From Ilumatobacteraceae bacterium (GTDB taxonomy: Bacteria > Actinomycetota > Acidimicrobiia > Acidimicrobiales > Ilumatobacteraceae), in the NCBI GenBank assembly GCA_017853385.1, contig JAFMJR010000001.1:1-64000 (forward strand): a stretch of DNA of 64,000 bases, read 5' to 3'. A model generated the notes under the pieces. The model did no database searches, had not been told where the DNA came from, and saw nothing but the letters and a program-made list of their open reading frames with translations. Positions 26,255 through 37,623 of this stretch are shown one piece after another. The translations under genes were made by a program, and so were the position numbers. Within the stretch, counting starts at the first letter, position 1; the number at the start of each line of letters is the position of its first letter.

Positions 26255-28210
26255 TTAATTTTGCGACGCGCGGTAAGCAGCAGCAATCTCTGCAATGTCG
26301 CGCATAATACGAGCGATATCAAAATCCTTCGGCGTGTAAATCGCTTTCACTCCATTTGCAAGTAGACCATCGCGGTCTGACTCAGGAATGATTCCGCCGA
26401 GTACAACCGGTGCAGTAACACCAACTGCTGCTAGTTCTGCGATGACATCGGGAACGAGCTGCAAATGTGATCCTGAGAGTATTGATAGGCCAATCACATC
26501 TGGATCTTCGTCTCGTGCAGAAGCTGCAATTTGTGCAGGAGTAAGTCGGATACCCGAGTACACCACTTCCATTCCTGAATCACGAGCTGCTACTGCAATT
26601 TGTTCTGCGCCACTTGAGTGTCCATCAAGACCTGGTTTTGCCACCAAGAATTTTGGTGGTCCACCTGGAATAGTGCGGACATATTCAGCAACGTCGGCGA
26701 GCTCTGTAGTACGTCGACCCGCTGCAGCACCAACACCCGTAGGGGCTCGGTATTCGCCAAAGACCTGTCGCAAGACCTCGCCCCATTCGCCAGTTGTTCC
26801 GCCGGCCTTTGCGAGCTCTATTGAGGCATCCATGATGTTGTCACCGTTTTCTGCGGCACTTCGCAGGTTCGCAAGTGCGGTCTCAACAGCGACTTGATTT
26901 CGAGCGTTTCTCCAAGCCGCAACATCATCAACCATTTGCTGCTCAACTCGGTGATCCACTTTCAAAATATTGTCAGTGCCACCAAGGGGTGAATCAGTAG
27001 TTTCAATAAATCGATTGACACCAACCACCGTCTGTTCACCGATTTCAATGCGCCGTGTTCGCTCAGCCATTGATGACACCAAGCGACCTTTTAGTGAATC
27101 AACGGCATCAAATGCTCCGCCTAATTCAACGATTTCAATCATTTCTTTCCACGCAGCATCAGCCAGTTCTGCAGTGCGGGCTTCAATCACATGAGAGCCA
27201 TTGAAAATGTCTTCATGTTCAAGCAAGTCTGTTTCAAAAGCAAGTACTTGCTGCATACGCAATGACCACTGTTGGTCCCATGGTCGCGGAAGGCCAAGCG
27301 CTTCGTTCCATGCAGGCAATTGCACGCTTCGTGCACGAGCCGACTTTGACAGCGTCACTGCCAACATTTCGAGAACGATGCGCTGAACGTTGTTTTCGGG
27401 TTGAGCCTCGGTGAGCCCCAAGGAATTCACCTGCACGCCATAACGGAATCGCCGTGCTCGTTCGTCGGAGATTCCGTATCGTTCGAGACCGATTCGGTCC
27501 CATAGTTCAGTGAATGCCCGCATTTTGCACACTTCTTCGACGAAGCGAATTCCTGCATTTACGAAAAACGAGATAGATGCAAAGACCTGAGGGAATTGTT
27601 CATCGCTAACTTTTCCACTTGCACGTACTGCATCAAGAATGTCAATTGCATTGGCCAATGAAAATGCAATTTCTTGCACCGGCGTTGCACCAACTTCCTG
27701 CAAGTGATACGAGCAGACATTCATTGGGTTCCACTTCGGTGCGTGTTGCGAGCACCACACAATCATGTCGACGATGATTCGTCGCGAGGCTGCTGGTGGA
27801 AAAATAAATGTTCCACGCGAAAGGTATTCCTTCAATATGTCGTTCTGTGTGGTTCCACGTAATTGCGCTGTGTTGGCACCTTGTTCCTGCGCGTTTGCAA
27901 CATAGAGAGCAAGAAGCCAAGCCGCTGGCGCATTGATGGTCATTGAAGTGTTCATCTCTGCTGGCGGAATTCCGTTCAGCAACGTGCGCATGTGGCCAAG
28001 ATGGGCAACAGGAACTCCAACTTTTCCGACTTCACCACGAGCCAAAATGTGGTCTGGGTCGTAACCGGTTTGTGTTGGTAAATCAAAGGCAATGGACAAT
28101 CCCGTTTGACCTTTGGCCAAATTCATTCGGTACAACTCGTTTGATGCAGCAGCAGTGGAGTGACCCGAATAGGTGCGCATCAACCAGGGTTCATCGCGGC
28201 GATTGGCCAT
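26255..28210 (-). CDS. meaA: acyl-CoA mutase, MeaA/ethylmalonyl-CoA mutase-like (fused B12-binding domain)
   Basis: GLSIAFDLPTQTGYDPDH, catalytic-domain and C-terminal B12-binding GLDGHSSGAEQIAVAARDSGMEVVYSG. Confidence 0.8.
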   Translation of the reverse strand: MANRRDEPWLMRTYSGHSTAAASNELYRMNLAKGQTGLSIAFDLPTQTGYDPDHILARGEVGKVGVPVAHLGHMRTLLNGIPPAEMNTSMTINAPAAWLLALYVANAQEQGANTAQLRGTTQNDILKEYLSRGTFIFPPAASRRIIVDMIVWCSQHAPKWNPMNVCSYHLQEVGATPVQEIAFSLANAIDILDAVRASGKVSDEQFPQVFASISFFVNAGIRFVEEVCKMRAFTELWDRIGLERYGISDERARRFRYGVQVNSLGLTEAQPENNVQRIVLEMLAVTLSKSARARSVQLPAWNEALGLPRPWDQQWSLRMQQVLAFETDLLEHEDIFNGSHVIEARTAELADAAWKEMIEIVELGGAFDAVDSLKGRLVSSMAERTRRIEIGEQTVVGVNRFIETTDSPLGGTDNILKVDHRVEQQMVDDVAAWRNARNQVAVETALANLRSAAENGDNIMDASIELAKAGGTTGEWGEVLRQVFGEYRAPTGVGAAAGRRTTELADVAEYVRTIPGGPPKFLVAKPGLDGHSSGAEQIAVAARDSGMEVVYSGIRLTPAQIAASARDEDPDVIGLSILSGSHLQLVPDVIAELAAVGVTAPVVLGGIIPESDRDGLLANGVKAIYTPKDFDIARIMRDIAEIAAAYRASQN

Positions 28211-28219
28211 GAATAAAGG

Positions 28220-28885
28220 TTACGGGTTAAGGGCTACCGAAAGGCGATGGAGGTACTCGGGACGCGGTATTTCCAATGCGCCAAGCGATTCAAGGTGAGG
28301 AGTCAGCCACTGAACATCAAGCAAGGTCATATTGTCGTTTTTCATTTCTGAAACCAAGTGCATAAGTGCCACTTTGGAGGCATCTCTCGTGAGATGAAAC
28401 ATTGATTCACCGGCAAAAAATCGCCCAATTCGCACTCCGTATAACCCGCCAACAAGTGTTTCGTATTCGTCAAAAACTTCGAAACTGTGTGCCCAACCCC
28501 GGCGATGTAATTCAACATATGCAGAAATAAATCTTTCGTTAATCCATCCGCCTGGACGGTCGGGTGATGCACATCCTCGCATCACCCTCTCAAAACACGT
28601 ATCGATTTTGATGTGGTATTTGCGCTGACTCCTGCGCATTGATCTGGTGATGCGCAAGGAGTCAAGCGGAATGATGCCTCGTTCGAGAGGGGACCACCAA
28701 GCAATGTCGTCTTCGCCCAATGCAAGTTCTGAAGACATCGGGAACACGCCATTCATGTATGCATGAATGAGCGTTTCTGGTTCGAGATCGGCGCCACGAC
28801 CGACTAGATCACTTGAAGGCCAATCTGATGGGGGTGGAAACTTCCAACGACACTCTGCAAGCGGTTGGGGGGAGTCATTCCACAT
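28220..28885 (-). CDS. aat: leucyl/phenylalanyl-tRNA--protein transferase
   Basis: LIHAYMNGVFPM; WWSPLERGIIPLDSLRITRSMRRS; VGGLYGVRIGRFFAGESMF. Confidence 0.95.
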   Translation of the reverse strand: MWNDSPQPLAECRWKFPPPSDWPSSDLVGRGADLEPETLIHAYMNGVFPMSSELALGEDDIAWWSPLERGIIPLDSLRITRSMRRSQRKYHIKIDTCFERVMRGCASPDRPGGWINERFISAYVELHRRGWAHSFEVFDEYETLVGGLYGVRIGRFFAGESMFHLTRDASKVALMHLVSEMKNDNMTLLDVQWLTPHLESLGALEIPRPEYLHRLSVALNP

Positions 28886-28888
28886 TGT

Positions 28889-29755
28889 TTAGTAGCTGAA
28901 AAATCCTTGCTTGGTCTTGCGACCAAGTTTTCCTTCAGCAAGCAAGGTGCGCAATGTTTTCGCCGGCACAAAGTTTTCATCCTTGAACTCGGCGTACAAG
29001 GCATCAAGAATTGATACCGAAGTATCTAGACCGACAAGGTCGAGTAGCGCAAACGGTCCCATTGGGAAGTTGCAACCACCTTTCATGGCAGTATCAATAT
29101 CTTCCATTGAAGCTGTGCCAGCCTCCAACATTTTCACCGCATTGTTGAGGTATGGAAATAGCAGTGCATTCACAATGAAGCCTGCACGGTCAAGTACTTG
29201 AACTGGATCTTTGCCACAAGCAGCAACAAACTCATTGGCACGTGCAATTGTTTCATCGCTTGCAGTAATTGGTCTAATTACTTCAACAAGAGGCATAAGT
29301 ACAGCTGGGTTGAAAAAGTGAATTCCGCATACTTTGTCTGGACGATTTGTTGCTTCTGCCATTTTGACTACGGCAAGCGTGCTGGTGTTTGTTGCCAAAA
29401 TTGCTTCTGGTTTCACAATCTGGTCAAGTTCTTTGAATAGCGCTTGCTTTGGTGCGAGTTCTTCAACAATTGATTCAATAACCAGGTCGCAGCTAGCGAG
29501 ATCATTGAGTGAGTCGGTAATGCGAATGTGTGACAGCACTTCGTTGCGCTGATCAACGGTCATTTTTTCCTTGGCAACTTGTTTGTCAAGGTTTTTTTCA
29601 ATTGATGTAAGCATTGACTTTGCGCCATCAATTGTTCGTGAGCGAACAACCACATCGACACCAGCCCGTGCAACTACTTCTGCAAGGCCAGCCCCCATGA
29701 TTCCGGATCCGCATACGCCTACAAGCTGAAAGTTATGTGTTGTCATGGTTGGCAA
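28889..29755 (-). CDS. 3-hydroxybutyryl-CoA dehydrogenase
   Basis: GVCGSGIMGAGLAEVVARAG; ILATNTSTLAV; GIHFFNPAVLMPLVEVI; GPFALLDLVGLD. Confidence 0.93.
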   Translation of the reverse strand: MPTMTTHNFQLVGVCGSGIMGAGLAEVVARAGVDVVVRSRTIDGAKSMLTSIEKNLDKQVAKEKMTVDQRNEVLSHIRITDSLNDLASCDLVIESIVEELAPKQALFKELDQIVKPEAILATNTSTLAVVKMAEATNRPDKVCGIHFFNPAVLMPLVEVIRPITASDETIARANEFVAACGKDPVQVLDRAGFIVNALLFPYLNNAVKMLEAGTASMEDIDTAMKGGCNFPMGPFALLDLVGLDTSVSILDALYAEFKDENFVPAKTLRTLLAEGKLGRKTKQGFFSY

Positions 29756-29838
29756 CGGTACTCACAATCGGCAGAGATTCACCAACTGGTAACCCCTGTG
29801 AATGCTTATGGTTACTGAGGTTCACTAGGTTAAAGGCG

Positions 29839-30624
29839 ATGACATCCGACCAACTAGCGGCGACACTTGGCCATCCAAAGCGATTGGTTGAAATGGAGAG
29901 GGTTCACAATTTTCGTGATTTAGGCGGGTACCCAACTGCAAGCGGGGCGACCACAAAATGGGGAACCCTGTATCGCGCAGATGGTTTGCACCGACTTCGC
30001 AGTGACTCAGATATCGAGATTGTGGAAGCGCTGAAATTGAAATCAGTAATTGATTTACGAACAAAGCGAGAACAACGCGAGCAGGGAATTTTTCCACTCG
30101 AACAGATTGAGGTTGATTTTCATCACGTGTCAATTGTGGATGCGACGTGGTCTGACTCAAAAGAAACTCCTCAAATTGATGACCCTGTGGAATTTCTTAT
30201 TTGGGGATACCGCGATTTGTTAGAAATTGGCGCAGACAAATTTGCACTTGCTATCCGAATTTTGAGTGAGCGATCAAATGTTCCGGCGGTTTTTCATTGC
30301 GCTGCGGGCAAAGACCGAACAGGAGTTCTAGCAGCACTAATACTTTCCCTTGTTGGCGTTTCGAACGAGTACATCTGCGCTGACTACGGACTGACAAAGC
30401 GGGCTATTGAGCGAACGATTGCATGGGCGAAAGAACACCATTCAGACATGGCAAAACGTTGGACCACCATTAACCCCGTATATCTCGCCGCCGAGCCAGA
30501 GGCAATGCGAGTGATTTTGGATGACATATCGATTGCTCATGGGTCAGTGGCAAATTATGTTCGTTCACTGGGTGTAACCGATGCCGAAATTACTTCTCTA
30601 TCAGCACTGCTACTTGAGCAATAG
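29839..30624 (+). CDS. tyrosine/dual-specificity protein phosphatase
   Basis: VHNFRDLGGYPTASG; FHCAAGKDRTGVLAAL (Cx5R); ATG 29839 chosen. Confidence 0.9.
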   Translation: MTSDQLAATLGHPKRLVEMERVHNFRDLGGYPTASGATTKWGTLYRADGLHRLRSDSDIEIVEALKLKSVIDLRTKREQREQGIFPLEQIEVDFHHVSIVDATWSDSKETPQIDDPVEFLIWGYRDLLEIGADKFALAIRILSERSNVPAVFHCAAGKDRTGVLAALILSLVGVSNEYICADYGLTKRAIERTIAWAKEHHSDMAKRWTTINPVYLAAEPEAMRVILDDISIAHGSVANYVRSLGVTDAEITSLSALLLEQ

Positions 30625-30651
30625 AAGTAGTGACTGAGTGATAATTTCGCA

Positions 30652-31269
30652 GTGATGTCACAACTTGTTGTATTGCAGGGTGGTGGAGCATTCACCGCCA
30701 ATGATGAACTTGATGCACAGATATTGCGTGAGCATCCTGGATATGTAGCTGTGTTGCCGACGGCAGATGCTTTTGAAAATCCAGACGACTTGGTGCAACT
30801 GAGTGTCACTTGGGCAAAGCGTCTTGGTGCCACTGTAAAAGTGTGTTCGGTCTATACACGTGCCGATGCCCGCGAACAGTCTTATGCAGACATAGTTTCA
30901 CAAGCAGGAGTTGTTTATGTGGTGGGCGACTCACCGATTCATTTGCGCTCGGTGCTAAAAGACACCGTGGTTTTTGACGCAATCGCTACTCATCCGTGCA
31001 TTGTTGCCGTTGCAGGTAGTGCGTCAGCATTGTGCGACCCGATGATTGATCCACGAGGTGGTGCATTTGCACTAGGACTTGGAATCGTTAAGGGCATTGC
31101 TGCAATTACCGAATCAGAAAAATGGCCAGCTGAACGCCTTCAACGTACGTTGTTGCTGGCAAATACGTCGCTCGCTGAAGTACCAACCGGTACGGCGTTG
31201 ATTAATCGATCTGGTACCTGGTCAACGCATGGGCAGGTGGTACTGCATGGAGCGCTACCAACTCCCTAA
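30652..31269 (+). CDS. peptidase S51/cyanophycinase-like (type 1 glutamine amidotransferase-like) protein
   Basis: MSQLVVLQGGGAFTANDELDAQIL; AVAGSASALCDPMIDPRGGAFALGLGIVKG. Confidence 0.7.
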   Translation: MMSQLVVLQGGGAFTANDELDAQILREHPGYVAVLPTADAFENPDDLVQLSVTWAKRLGATVKVCSVYTRADAREQSYADIVSQAGVVYVVGDSPIHLRSVLKDTVVFDAIATHPCIVAVAGSASALCDPMIDPRGGAFALGLGIVKGIAAITESEKWPAERLQRTLLLANTSLAEVPTGTALINRSGTWSTHGQVVLHGALPTP

Positions 31270-31280
31270 ACCGCAAAGGT

Positions 31281-32090
31281 TTAGTTTTCGTTAATCACCA
31301 CGCTGATAATTGAAATCGTCTCTGCTGGTGGAACACCGTTGGCTGCTGGGTCTGGATTTCCTGCAGCATTCAATGCAGGGACAGTGGTATCAAGTCCGTC
31401 AGTGACTTGTCCAAACAACGTGTAATCAGGCGAGAGCCCTGCACCGTTTTCACCTGTGATGATGAAAAACTGACTGCCATTGGTATTTGGTCCAGAGTTG
31501 GCCATAGCGATGGAACCAATTTTGTATTCGCCCTCAAGTGGCAATTCGTCAGCAAATGAATATCCGGGGCCACCACTGCCTGATGCAGTTGGATCGCCGC
31601 ATTGGACAACAAATTCTGGAATCGCGCGATGGCATTGCGTGTTATCGAAGTACTTGTAGCGGGCAAGCGTTACGAAGTTGTTTACTGCGAGAGGTGCTTT
31701 GGCTGGATCGAGCAAAATGCTGAATTCGCCCTTATTTGTTGTAACAACCGCGGTGTAGGTCTTGCCGTCTTCAAGACAATTAACCGGAGCGCTTTCAAAT
31801 GAGGTTGCCCGTTCCTCGGAACCATCTGTGGCCGGACAAGGAGTTTCTCCTGTTATTGAGCGGCCTTCGGTTTGAGCAGTTGCCGTTGAGTCAACTGTGG
31901 TGTCACTTGTGGTTGAGGAGTCGGAACCACCGGAGACGGAGATGATGAGGGCTACGCCCACGACTACTGCGATGAAAATGGCGGCACGCGTGGCCAGTTT
32001 GCGGGTGCGCTTTCGTTGCTGTTGTTTTGCCAGGTCGTCAAGTTTTTGGCGGCGGTTTTCTTTTTTACGGTTTCGCTTGTCGGTTCCCAT
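31281..32090 (-). CDS. cyclophilin-type peptidyl-prolyl isomerase, membrane-anchored
   Basis: TNKGEFSILLDPAKAPLAVNNFV; FADELPLEGEYKIGSIAMANSGPNTNGSQFFI. Confidence 0.93.
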   Translation of the reverse strand: MGTDKRNRKKENRRQKLDDLAKQQQRKRTRKLATRAAIFIAVVVGVALIISVSGGSDSSTTSDTTVDSTATAQTEGRSITGETPCPATDGSEERATSFESAPVNCLEDGKTYTAVVTTNKGEFSILLDPAKAPLAVNNFVTLARYKYFDNTQCHRAIPEFVVQCGDPTASGSGGPGYSFADELPLEGEYKIGSIAMANSGPNTNGSQFFIITGENGAGLSPDYTLFGQVTDGLDTTVPALNAAGNPDPAANGVPPAETISIISVVINEN

Positions 32091-32133
32091 GATTTATGAA
32101 GGTTACTCGCGACCCAACTAGCGTAAAGAACCT

Positions 32134-33396
32134 GTGGCTCTAATCGTTCAAAAATACGGCGGCACGTCGGTGGCAGACCCCGACCGAATGCGCAATGTGG
32201 CTAAGCACATTGCTGCGGTGCGGGCGCAAGGAATTGATGTCGTGGCCGTGGTCTCGGCAATGGGCAAAGCGACTGACAATTTGGTTGAACTCGCTCGTCA
32301 AGTGTCGAGCAATCCACAGGGCCGCGAAATGGACATGTTGCTCACAACCGGCGAGAGAATCTCGATGTCGCTGTTGTGTATGGCATTGCATGATGTTGGC
32401 TGCGATGCAATGAGTTTTACGGGTAGTCAAGTGGGAATCATCACCGACACATCGCACACCAAAGCAAAAATTCTTGAAATCAAGGGCGATCGCGTGCGCG
32501 AAGCACTGGCCGCAGGAAAAGTTGCTGTGGTTGCAGGTTTCCAAGGCGTAAGCACAGAGCGAGAAGTAACCACGCTTGGCCGCGGCGGTAGCGATACGAC
32601 TGCAGTTGCACTTGCTGCTGCGCTAAAAGCCGATGCGTGCGAAATTTATACCGACGTCACTGGTGTATTTAGCGCAGATCCTCGCTTGGTTCCCCAGGCT
32701 CGCAAGCTCAAAGAATTGAGCTTTGATGAAATGCTGGAAATGGCAGGAGCCGGAAGCAAAGTACTTGCGTTGCGATCAGTTGAATTCGCGCGCAATCACA
32801 ATGTTCCAATTCATGTGCGCTCAAGTTTCACATGGGAAGAAGGCACTTGGGTGCGCGGAGTTGATGAGGAGAGGAAACGAAACATGGAAGAGCCAATTAT
32901 TTCTGGAGTGGTTCATGATGTTGGCGAGGCAAAGATGACGTTGCTCGGAGTACCTGACCGTCCAGGTGTTTCAGCATTGCTTTTTGAATCACTTGCTGCA
33001 GCAAACGTAAACGTCGACATGATCGTGCAAAACACGTCAATCGATGGAACAACTGACATTTCTTTCACACTGCCAACAGGTGACATTAAGACAGCCGAAC
33101 CAATCTTGAAAAAAGTTGGCGACGAAGTTGGAGCAACGGGAATCAATAAAGACGAAAACATTGTCAAATTGTCTCTTGTTGGCGCAGGCATGAAGTCAAG
33201 CCCAGGAATTGCCGCGAAAATGTTCAGAGTGCTTGCTGATAATGGCGTGAACATTGAAATGATTTCAACAAGCACAATTCGAATTTCCGTTGTGGTAGAG
33301 CGCTCGCAATTAGAAAAAGCGGTTCGTGCATTGCACACTGCATTTGATTTGGACAGCGGCGAAGACTATTCAGCTCCGCTCCCTGATCGTAAATAG
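32134..33396 (+). CDS. lysC: aspartate kinase
   Basis: [52 protein letters not shown]; two ACT-type regions. Confidence 0.96.
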   Translation: MALIVQKYGGTSVADPDRMRNVAKHIAAVRAQGIDVVAVVSAMGKATDNLVELARQVSSNPQGREMDMLLTTGERISMSLLCMALHDVGCDAMSFTGSQVGIITDTSHTKAKILEIKGDRVREALAAGKVAVVAGFQGVSTEREVTTLGRGGSDTTAVALAAALKADACEIYTDVTGVFSADPRLVPQARKLKELSFDEMLEMAGAGSKVLALRSVEFARNHNVPIHVRSSFTWEEGTWVRGVDEERKRNMEEPIISGVVHDVGEAKMTLLGVPDRPGVSALLFESLAAANVNVDMIVQNTSIDGTTDISFTLPTGDIKTAEPILKKVGDEVGATGINKDENIVKLSLVGAGMKSSPGIAAKMFRVLADNGVNIEMISTSTIRISVVVERSQLEKAVRALHTAFDLDSGEDYSAPLPDRK

Positions 33397-33416
33397 CAAC
33401 TAAGTTGGTCGGTGTA

Positions 33417-34289
33417 ATGACACAGGACCAAGCGCCAAAATGGCGAACTCAATTCACACCATGGAAAAGTGCAGGAAATCGCACCGAAACTAGTGGTACC
33501 GCAGACCAAGTCGTGCGTGAAACGGGTTGGGTGTTTAACAATGAAACAGGCTCAGACTTAACACTTGCGGACTTTGTGCGCACGGGCGATCAAGAAGTAA
33601 GTCGCTACATGCATCAATTTGGTTTCAGCCCAGAATCATTGGCAAATAAGACGTTGCTTGAAATTGGTAGCGGAATTGGTCGAATGACTTCGGCATTTAC
33701 TCAGCAGTGCTTCGCTGTCGTTGCAGCCGATGTTGATGCTGCATTCCTAGAACGTTGTCATGAAACTGTTGGCAAGCACGGTCAGGTAGCAAAACTGCGA
33801 ACTTGTCATGTTGCAGATGGAAGTACCTTGCAGCTTCCGGATAGCTGTGTTGATATTGCCTTTTCATACATCACGTTGCAGCATTGTCAAAAAAATGATG
33901 CGCTATCTCTGACTACCGAAGCAATGCGTGTAACTCGTGGTGGTGGAACACTGTTGTTGAACTATCGCACGTGGGTTCGTGCTGATGCGCTTCTTGTGCC
34001 GCTCGGAATTGCGATGCGTCGCTTGTGGAGGGTTCCGGTAGTGGGGAAGCGGCTAGCTGTTACTAGGTGGTCAACTCGTCTTGGGTGGCAAGCAAATCGT
34101 CTCAGCCCGGATCAGGTGCTCGCACATGTGGCTGCTCACGCACCCGCTGGAAAACGTTTGGCCAATGTGGTCGTGCATCATTCTGCAAAGACAACGCGAA
34201 CGGTGCATACGCGCGGGGTTGAAGTGCGGCCTATGAAGCGAGTGAACAAAAGTCATTGGTGGCTGTCAGCAACTGTTGAAGCGGAGTAA
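33417..34289 (+). CDS. class I SAM-dependent methyltransferase
   Basis: LLEIGSGIGRMTSAFTQ motif I; DIAFSYITLQHC. Confidence 0.82.
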   Translation: MTQDQAPKWRTQFTPWKSAGNRTETSGTADQVVRETGWVFNNETGSDLTLADFVRTGDQEVSRYMHQFGFSPESLANKTLLEIGSGIGRMTSAFTQQCFAVVAADVDAAFLERCHETVGKHGQVAKLRTCHVADGSTLQLPDSCVDIAFSYITLQHCQKNDALSLTTEAMRVTRGGGTLLLNYRTWVRADALLVPLGIAMRRLWRVPVVGKRLAVTRWSTRLGWQANRLSPDQVLAHVAAHAPAGKRLANVVVHHSAKTTRTVHTRGVEVRPMKRVNKSHWWLSATVEAE

Positions 34290-35248
34290 TGGTGACCACT
34301 CATCGTCTATCTCTAGACAATATTGAGAGGTCGGCAAAGGTTATTGACCCAGTGTTCACGGGCACTCCGCAATTCAACTGTGAGCCGTTATCGCAAGCTT
34401 TGGGAACCGATGTTGTTCTAAAAGTAGAAACGCTGAATCCAATTCGCAGTTTTAAGGGTCGAGGTGCTGACTTCTTTATGAGTGAGACTCGCGAAACGTT
34501 TCGCGATCAAAATTTGGTCTGTGCAACTGCGGGAAACTTTGGTCAGGCCATGGCCTATGTATGTCGCAGCAATCAGCGACCGCTCATTATCTATAGTGCC
34601 ACTACAGCAAATGCAATGAAGATCGAACGTATGCGTTCGATGGGTGCGCAAGTGCGCCAGGTCGGTGACAACTTTGACGCCGCAAAGGAACACGCAAAAG
34701 CATTTTGTGCCGAAACCGGGTCGCATTTTGTGGAAGATGGTCGAGACATTGCGATCTCCGAAGGCGCAGGATCAATTGCAGTTGAGCTCATGGAGAATCC
34801 TCGCTTTGACACGGTGTTGGTGCCGCTTGGTAACGGCGCATTGATTACGGGAATGGCTCGTTGGATCAAGCACGTATCTCCGAGCACCAAGGTTGTTGGT
34901 GTATCAAGCGCTTTTGCAGACGCAATGTTTGCCTCGTGGAAGTCAGGGTCAATTGTGGAACGTGAATCTGCAAACACGATTGCCGACGGGATAGCCGTAC
35001 GCACACCAGTTCCTGAAGCCGTTACCGACATGATGGGAATAGTGGATGATGTCTTGCTCATTTCGGAAGAATCGCTCAAACAAGCAATGAAGTTGGTATT
35101 TGACAAGGCGGGATTGGTGACAGAGCCAGCAGGAGTCGCTGGAATCGCAGCAATTCTCGAGCATCAGTCGTTGCGCAAAAGCAAACTTGCCACGGTGATC
35201 TGTGGAAGCAATTTGACTGCCGAACAAATGGAAATGTGGCTGAGATAG
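34289..35248 (+). CDS. PLP-dependent threonine/serine dehydratase-like protein
   Basis: NPIRSFKGRGADFF (PLP Lys), CATAGNFGQAMAY, VPLGNGALITGMA. Confidence 0.8.
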   Translation: MVTTHRLSLDNIERSAKVIDPVFTGTPQFNCEPLSQALGTDVVLKVETLNPIRSFKGRGADFFMSETRETFRDQNLVCATAGNFGQAMAYVCRSNQRPLIIYSATTANAMKIERMRSMGAQVRQVGDNFDAAKEHAKAFCAETGSHFVEDGRDIAISEGAGSIAVELMENPRFDTVLVPLGNGALITGMARWIKHVSPSTKVVGVSSAFADAMFASWKSGSIVERESANTIADGIAVRTPVPEAVTDMMGIVDDVLLISEESLKQAMKLVFDKAGLVTEPAGVAGIAAILEHQSLRKSKLATVICGSNLTAEQMEMWLR

Positions 35249-35270
35249 TGGCTAAATCATCGGCGGTTAA

Positions 35271-36320
<1,050 letters not shown>

Positions 36321-37178
36321 CTAGTCGTTAAATCCAGCCATCACAAGATTTGGCCGTTGCAACCAATTATCTTGCGGGTAATTCGCACGTCCTTCAATTG
36401 CGTGGATGGTGTACGCATGGCGTGGTTTATCACTCGTGTTTGGACCACTGAGGTGAGGAAGTGTTCCATTCAGTAGTACGAGCGTGCCGCGTTCTGCCTC
36501 TAATGGAACGAGTCCTTCGGTTGGGTATGGCGTTTCATCAAGAATTTCCATGTAACTTTCGGTTCGAGCCGCATTCACGCGTGATCGTGATTTAACCGGA
36601 ATGTTGTGGCCGCCAGGAAGAGCCCACATGCAGCCGTTCTCTGTGGTTGCGTCGTCAATGGCAAACCAGAACCCCACTACAGATTGTGGTTCAGTCCACA
36701 AAAATGTGTGATCGGTGTGGCAGTTCACTTCACCGCCAATGCGTGGCTGCTTGAAGATGTACATGCTTTGCAGCAACTTTGGTTCTTCCATTCCGATTTG
36801 TTGAGCAACTGTGGCGAGTTTTTGGCTGTGACTGAACTTGCTAAATGCAGGGTCTAGGTCGTGCATCGCATGGCCAAGTTTGTTGAGGCACAGGTGCGCT
36901 TCAGCACGAAGTTTTCCGTGTTCGTCAAATGCGTCTTTTTCAAAAAAGCAACGGATTTTGTCTCCGCTGGTTAAAAAGTATTCATCTGCAGCATGTCGAG
37001 CATTTGCATCAGCAGTAAAAATTGTTGCTTGCTCTGGCGAGGGGACGTGCTCTTTAGCCAGCTGCATTGCTCGTTCGCGTAACGCTAAGCAAGCGTCATC
37101 CTCAACAAATTTTGGTAAAACCAGAAATCCATCTGTATGAAATTGCTGGATTTGTGAGTCGGTGAGCACTGGTGTCAT
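36321..37178 (-). CDS. phytanoyl-CoA dioxygenase family protein
   Basis: FHTDGFLVLPKFVEDDAC; HTDHTFLWTEPQSVVGFWFAIDDATTENGCMWALPGGHN. Confidence 0.88.
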   Translation of the reverse strand: MTPVLTDSQIQQFHTDGFLVLPKFVEDDACLALRERAMQLAKEHVPSPEQATIFTADANARHAADEYFLTSGDKIRCFFEKDAFDEHGKLRAEAHLCLNKLGHAMHDLDPAFSKFSHSQKLATVAQQIGMEEPKLLQSMYIFKQPRIGGEVNCHTDHTFLWTEPQSVVGFWFAIDDATTENGCMWALPGGHNIPVKSRSRVNAARTESYMEILDETPYPTEGLVPLEAERGTLVLLNGTLPHLSGPNTSDKPRHAYTIHAIEGRANYPQDNWLQRPNLVMAGFND

Positions 37179-37184
37179 GAGTAT

Positions 37185-37595
37185 CTACTTTTCTGCGGGG
37201 TTCTCGAAATTGGAATGTTCAGGAAATGCTGCTGGCAGTAACACCGTCATTGGAGTGGGAACCCCTTCTACTTCTACAAGCAAGTCTGCGCCGCCGTGTT
37301 CCCAAAGCAGTTGTCGACAACGTCCACATGGGGTGACGTGAGTATCGTTTCCGACGCAAGTAACTGCAATAAGTCGTCCGCCGCCACCCATGTGAAGTTG
37401 GCCAATCATTGCGCACTCTGCACACAGCGTCAGTCCGTACGAAGCGTTTTCTACGTTGCATCCAGAAATTATTCGACCATCGTCTACAAGCGCTGCAGCG
37501 CCGACTCGAAACTTTGAATAAGGAACGTACGCATGAGTTGCGGCTTCGTTGGCGGCGGCTCGAAGTGCTGCCCAGTCAATTGAAGGTGTGGCCAT
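37185..37595 (-). CDS. cdd: cytidine deaminase
   Basis: YSKFRVGAAAL; GCNVENASYGLTLCAECAMI; PCGRCRQLLWE. Confidence 0.93.
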   Translation of the reverse strand: MATPSIDWAALRAAANEAATHAYVPYSKFRVGAAALVDDGRIISGCNVENASYGLTLCAECAMIGQLHMGGGGRLIAVTCVGNDTHVTPCGRCRQLLWEHGGADLLVEVEGVPTPMTVLLPAAFPEHSNFENPAEK

Positions 37596-37623
37596 ATCGC
37601 CACATTAGTTGCATCTTCACCGA

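Noticed and set aside
29789-29815. GTAACC-N15-GGTTAC inverted repeat between divergent hydroxybutyryl-CoA dehydrogenase and phosphatase genes
   Set aside because: Short arms with long spacer; plausible by chance without comparative data.
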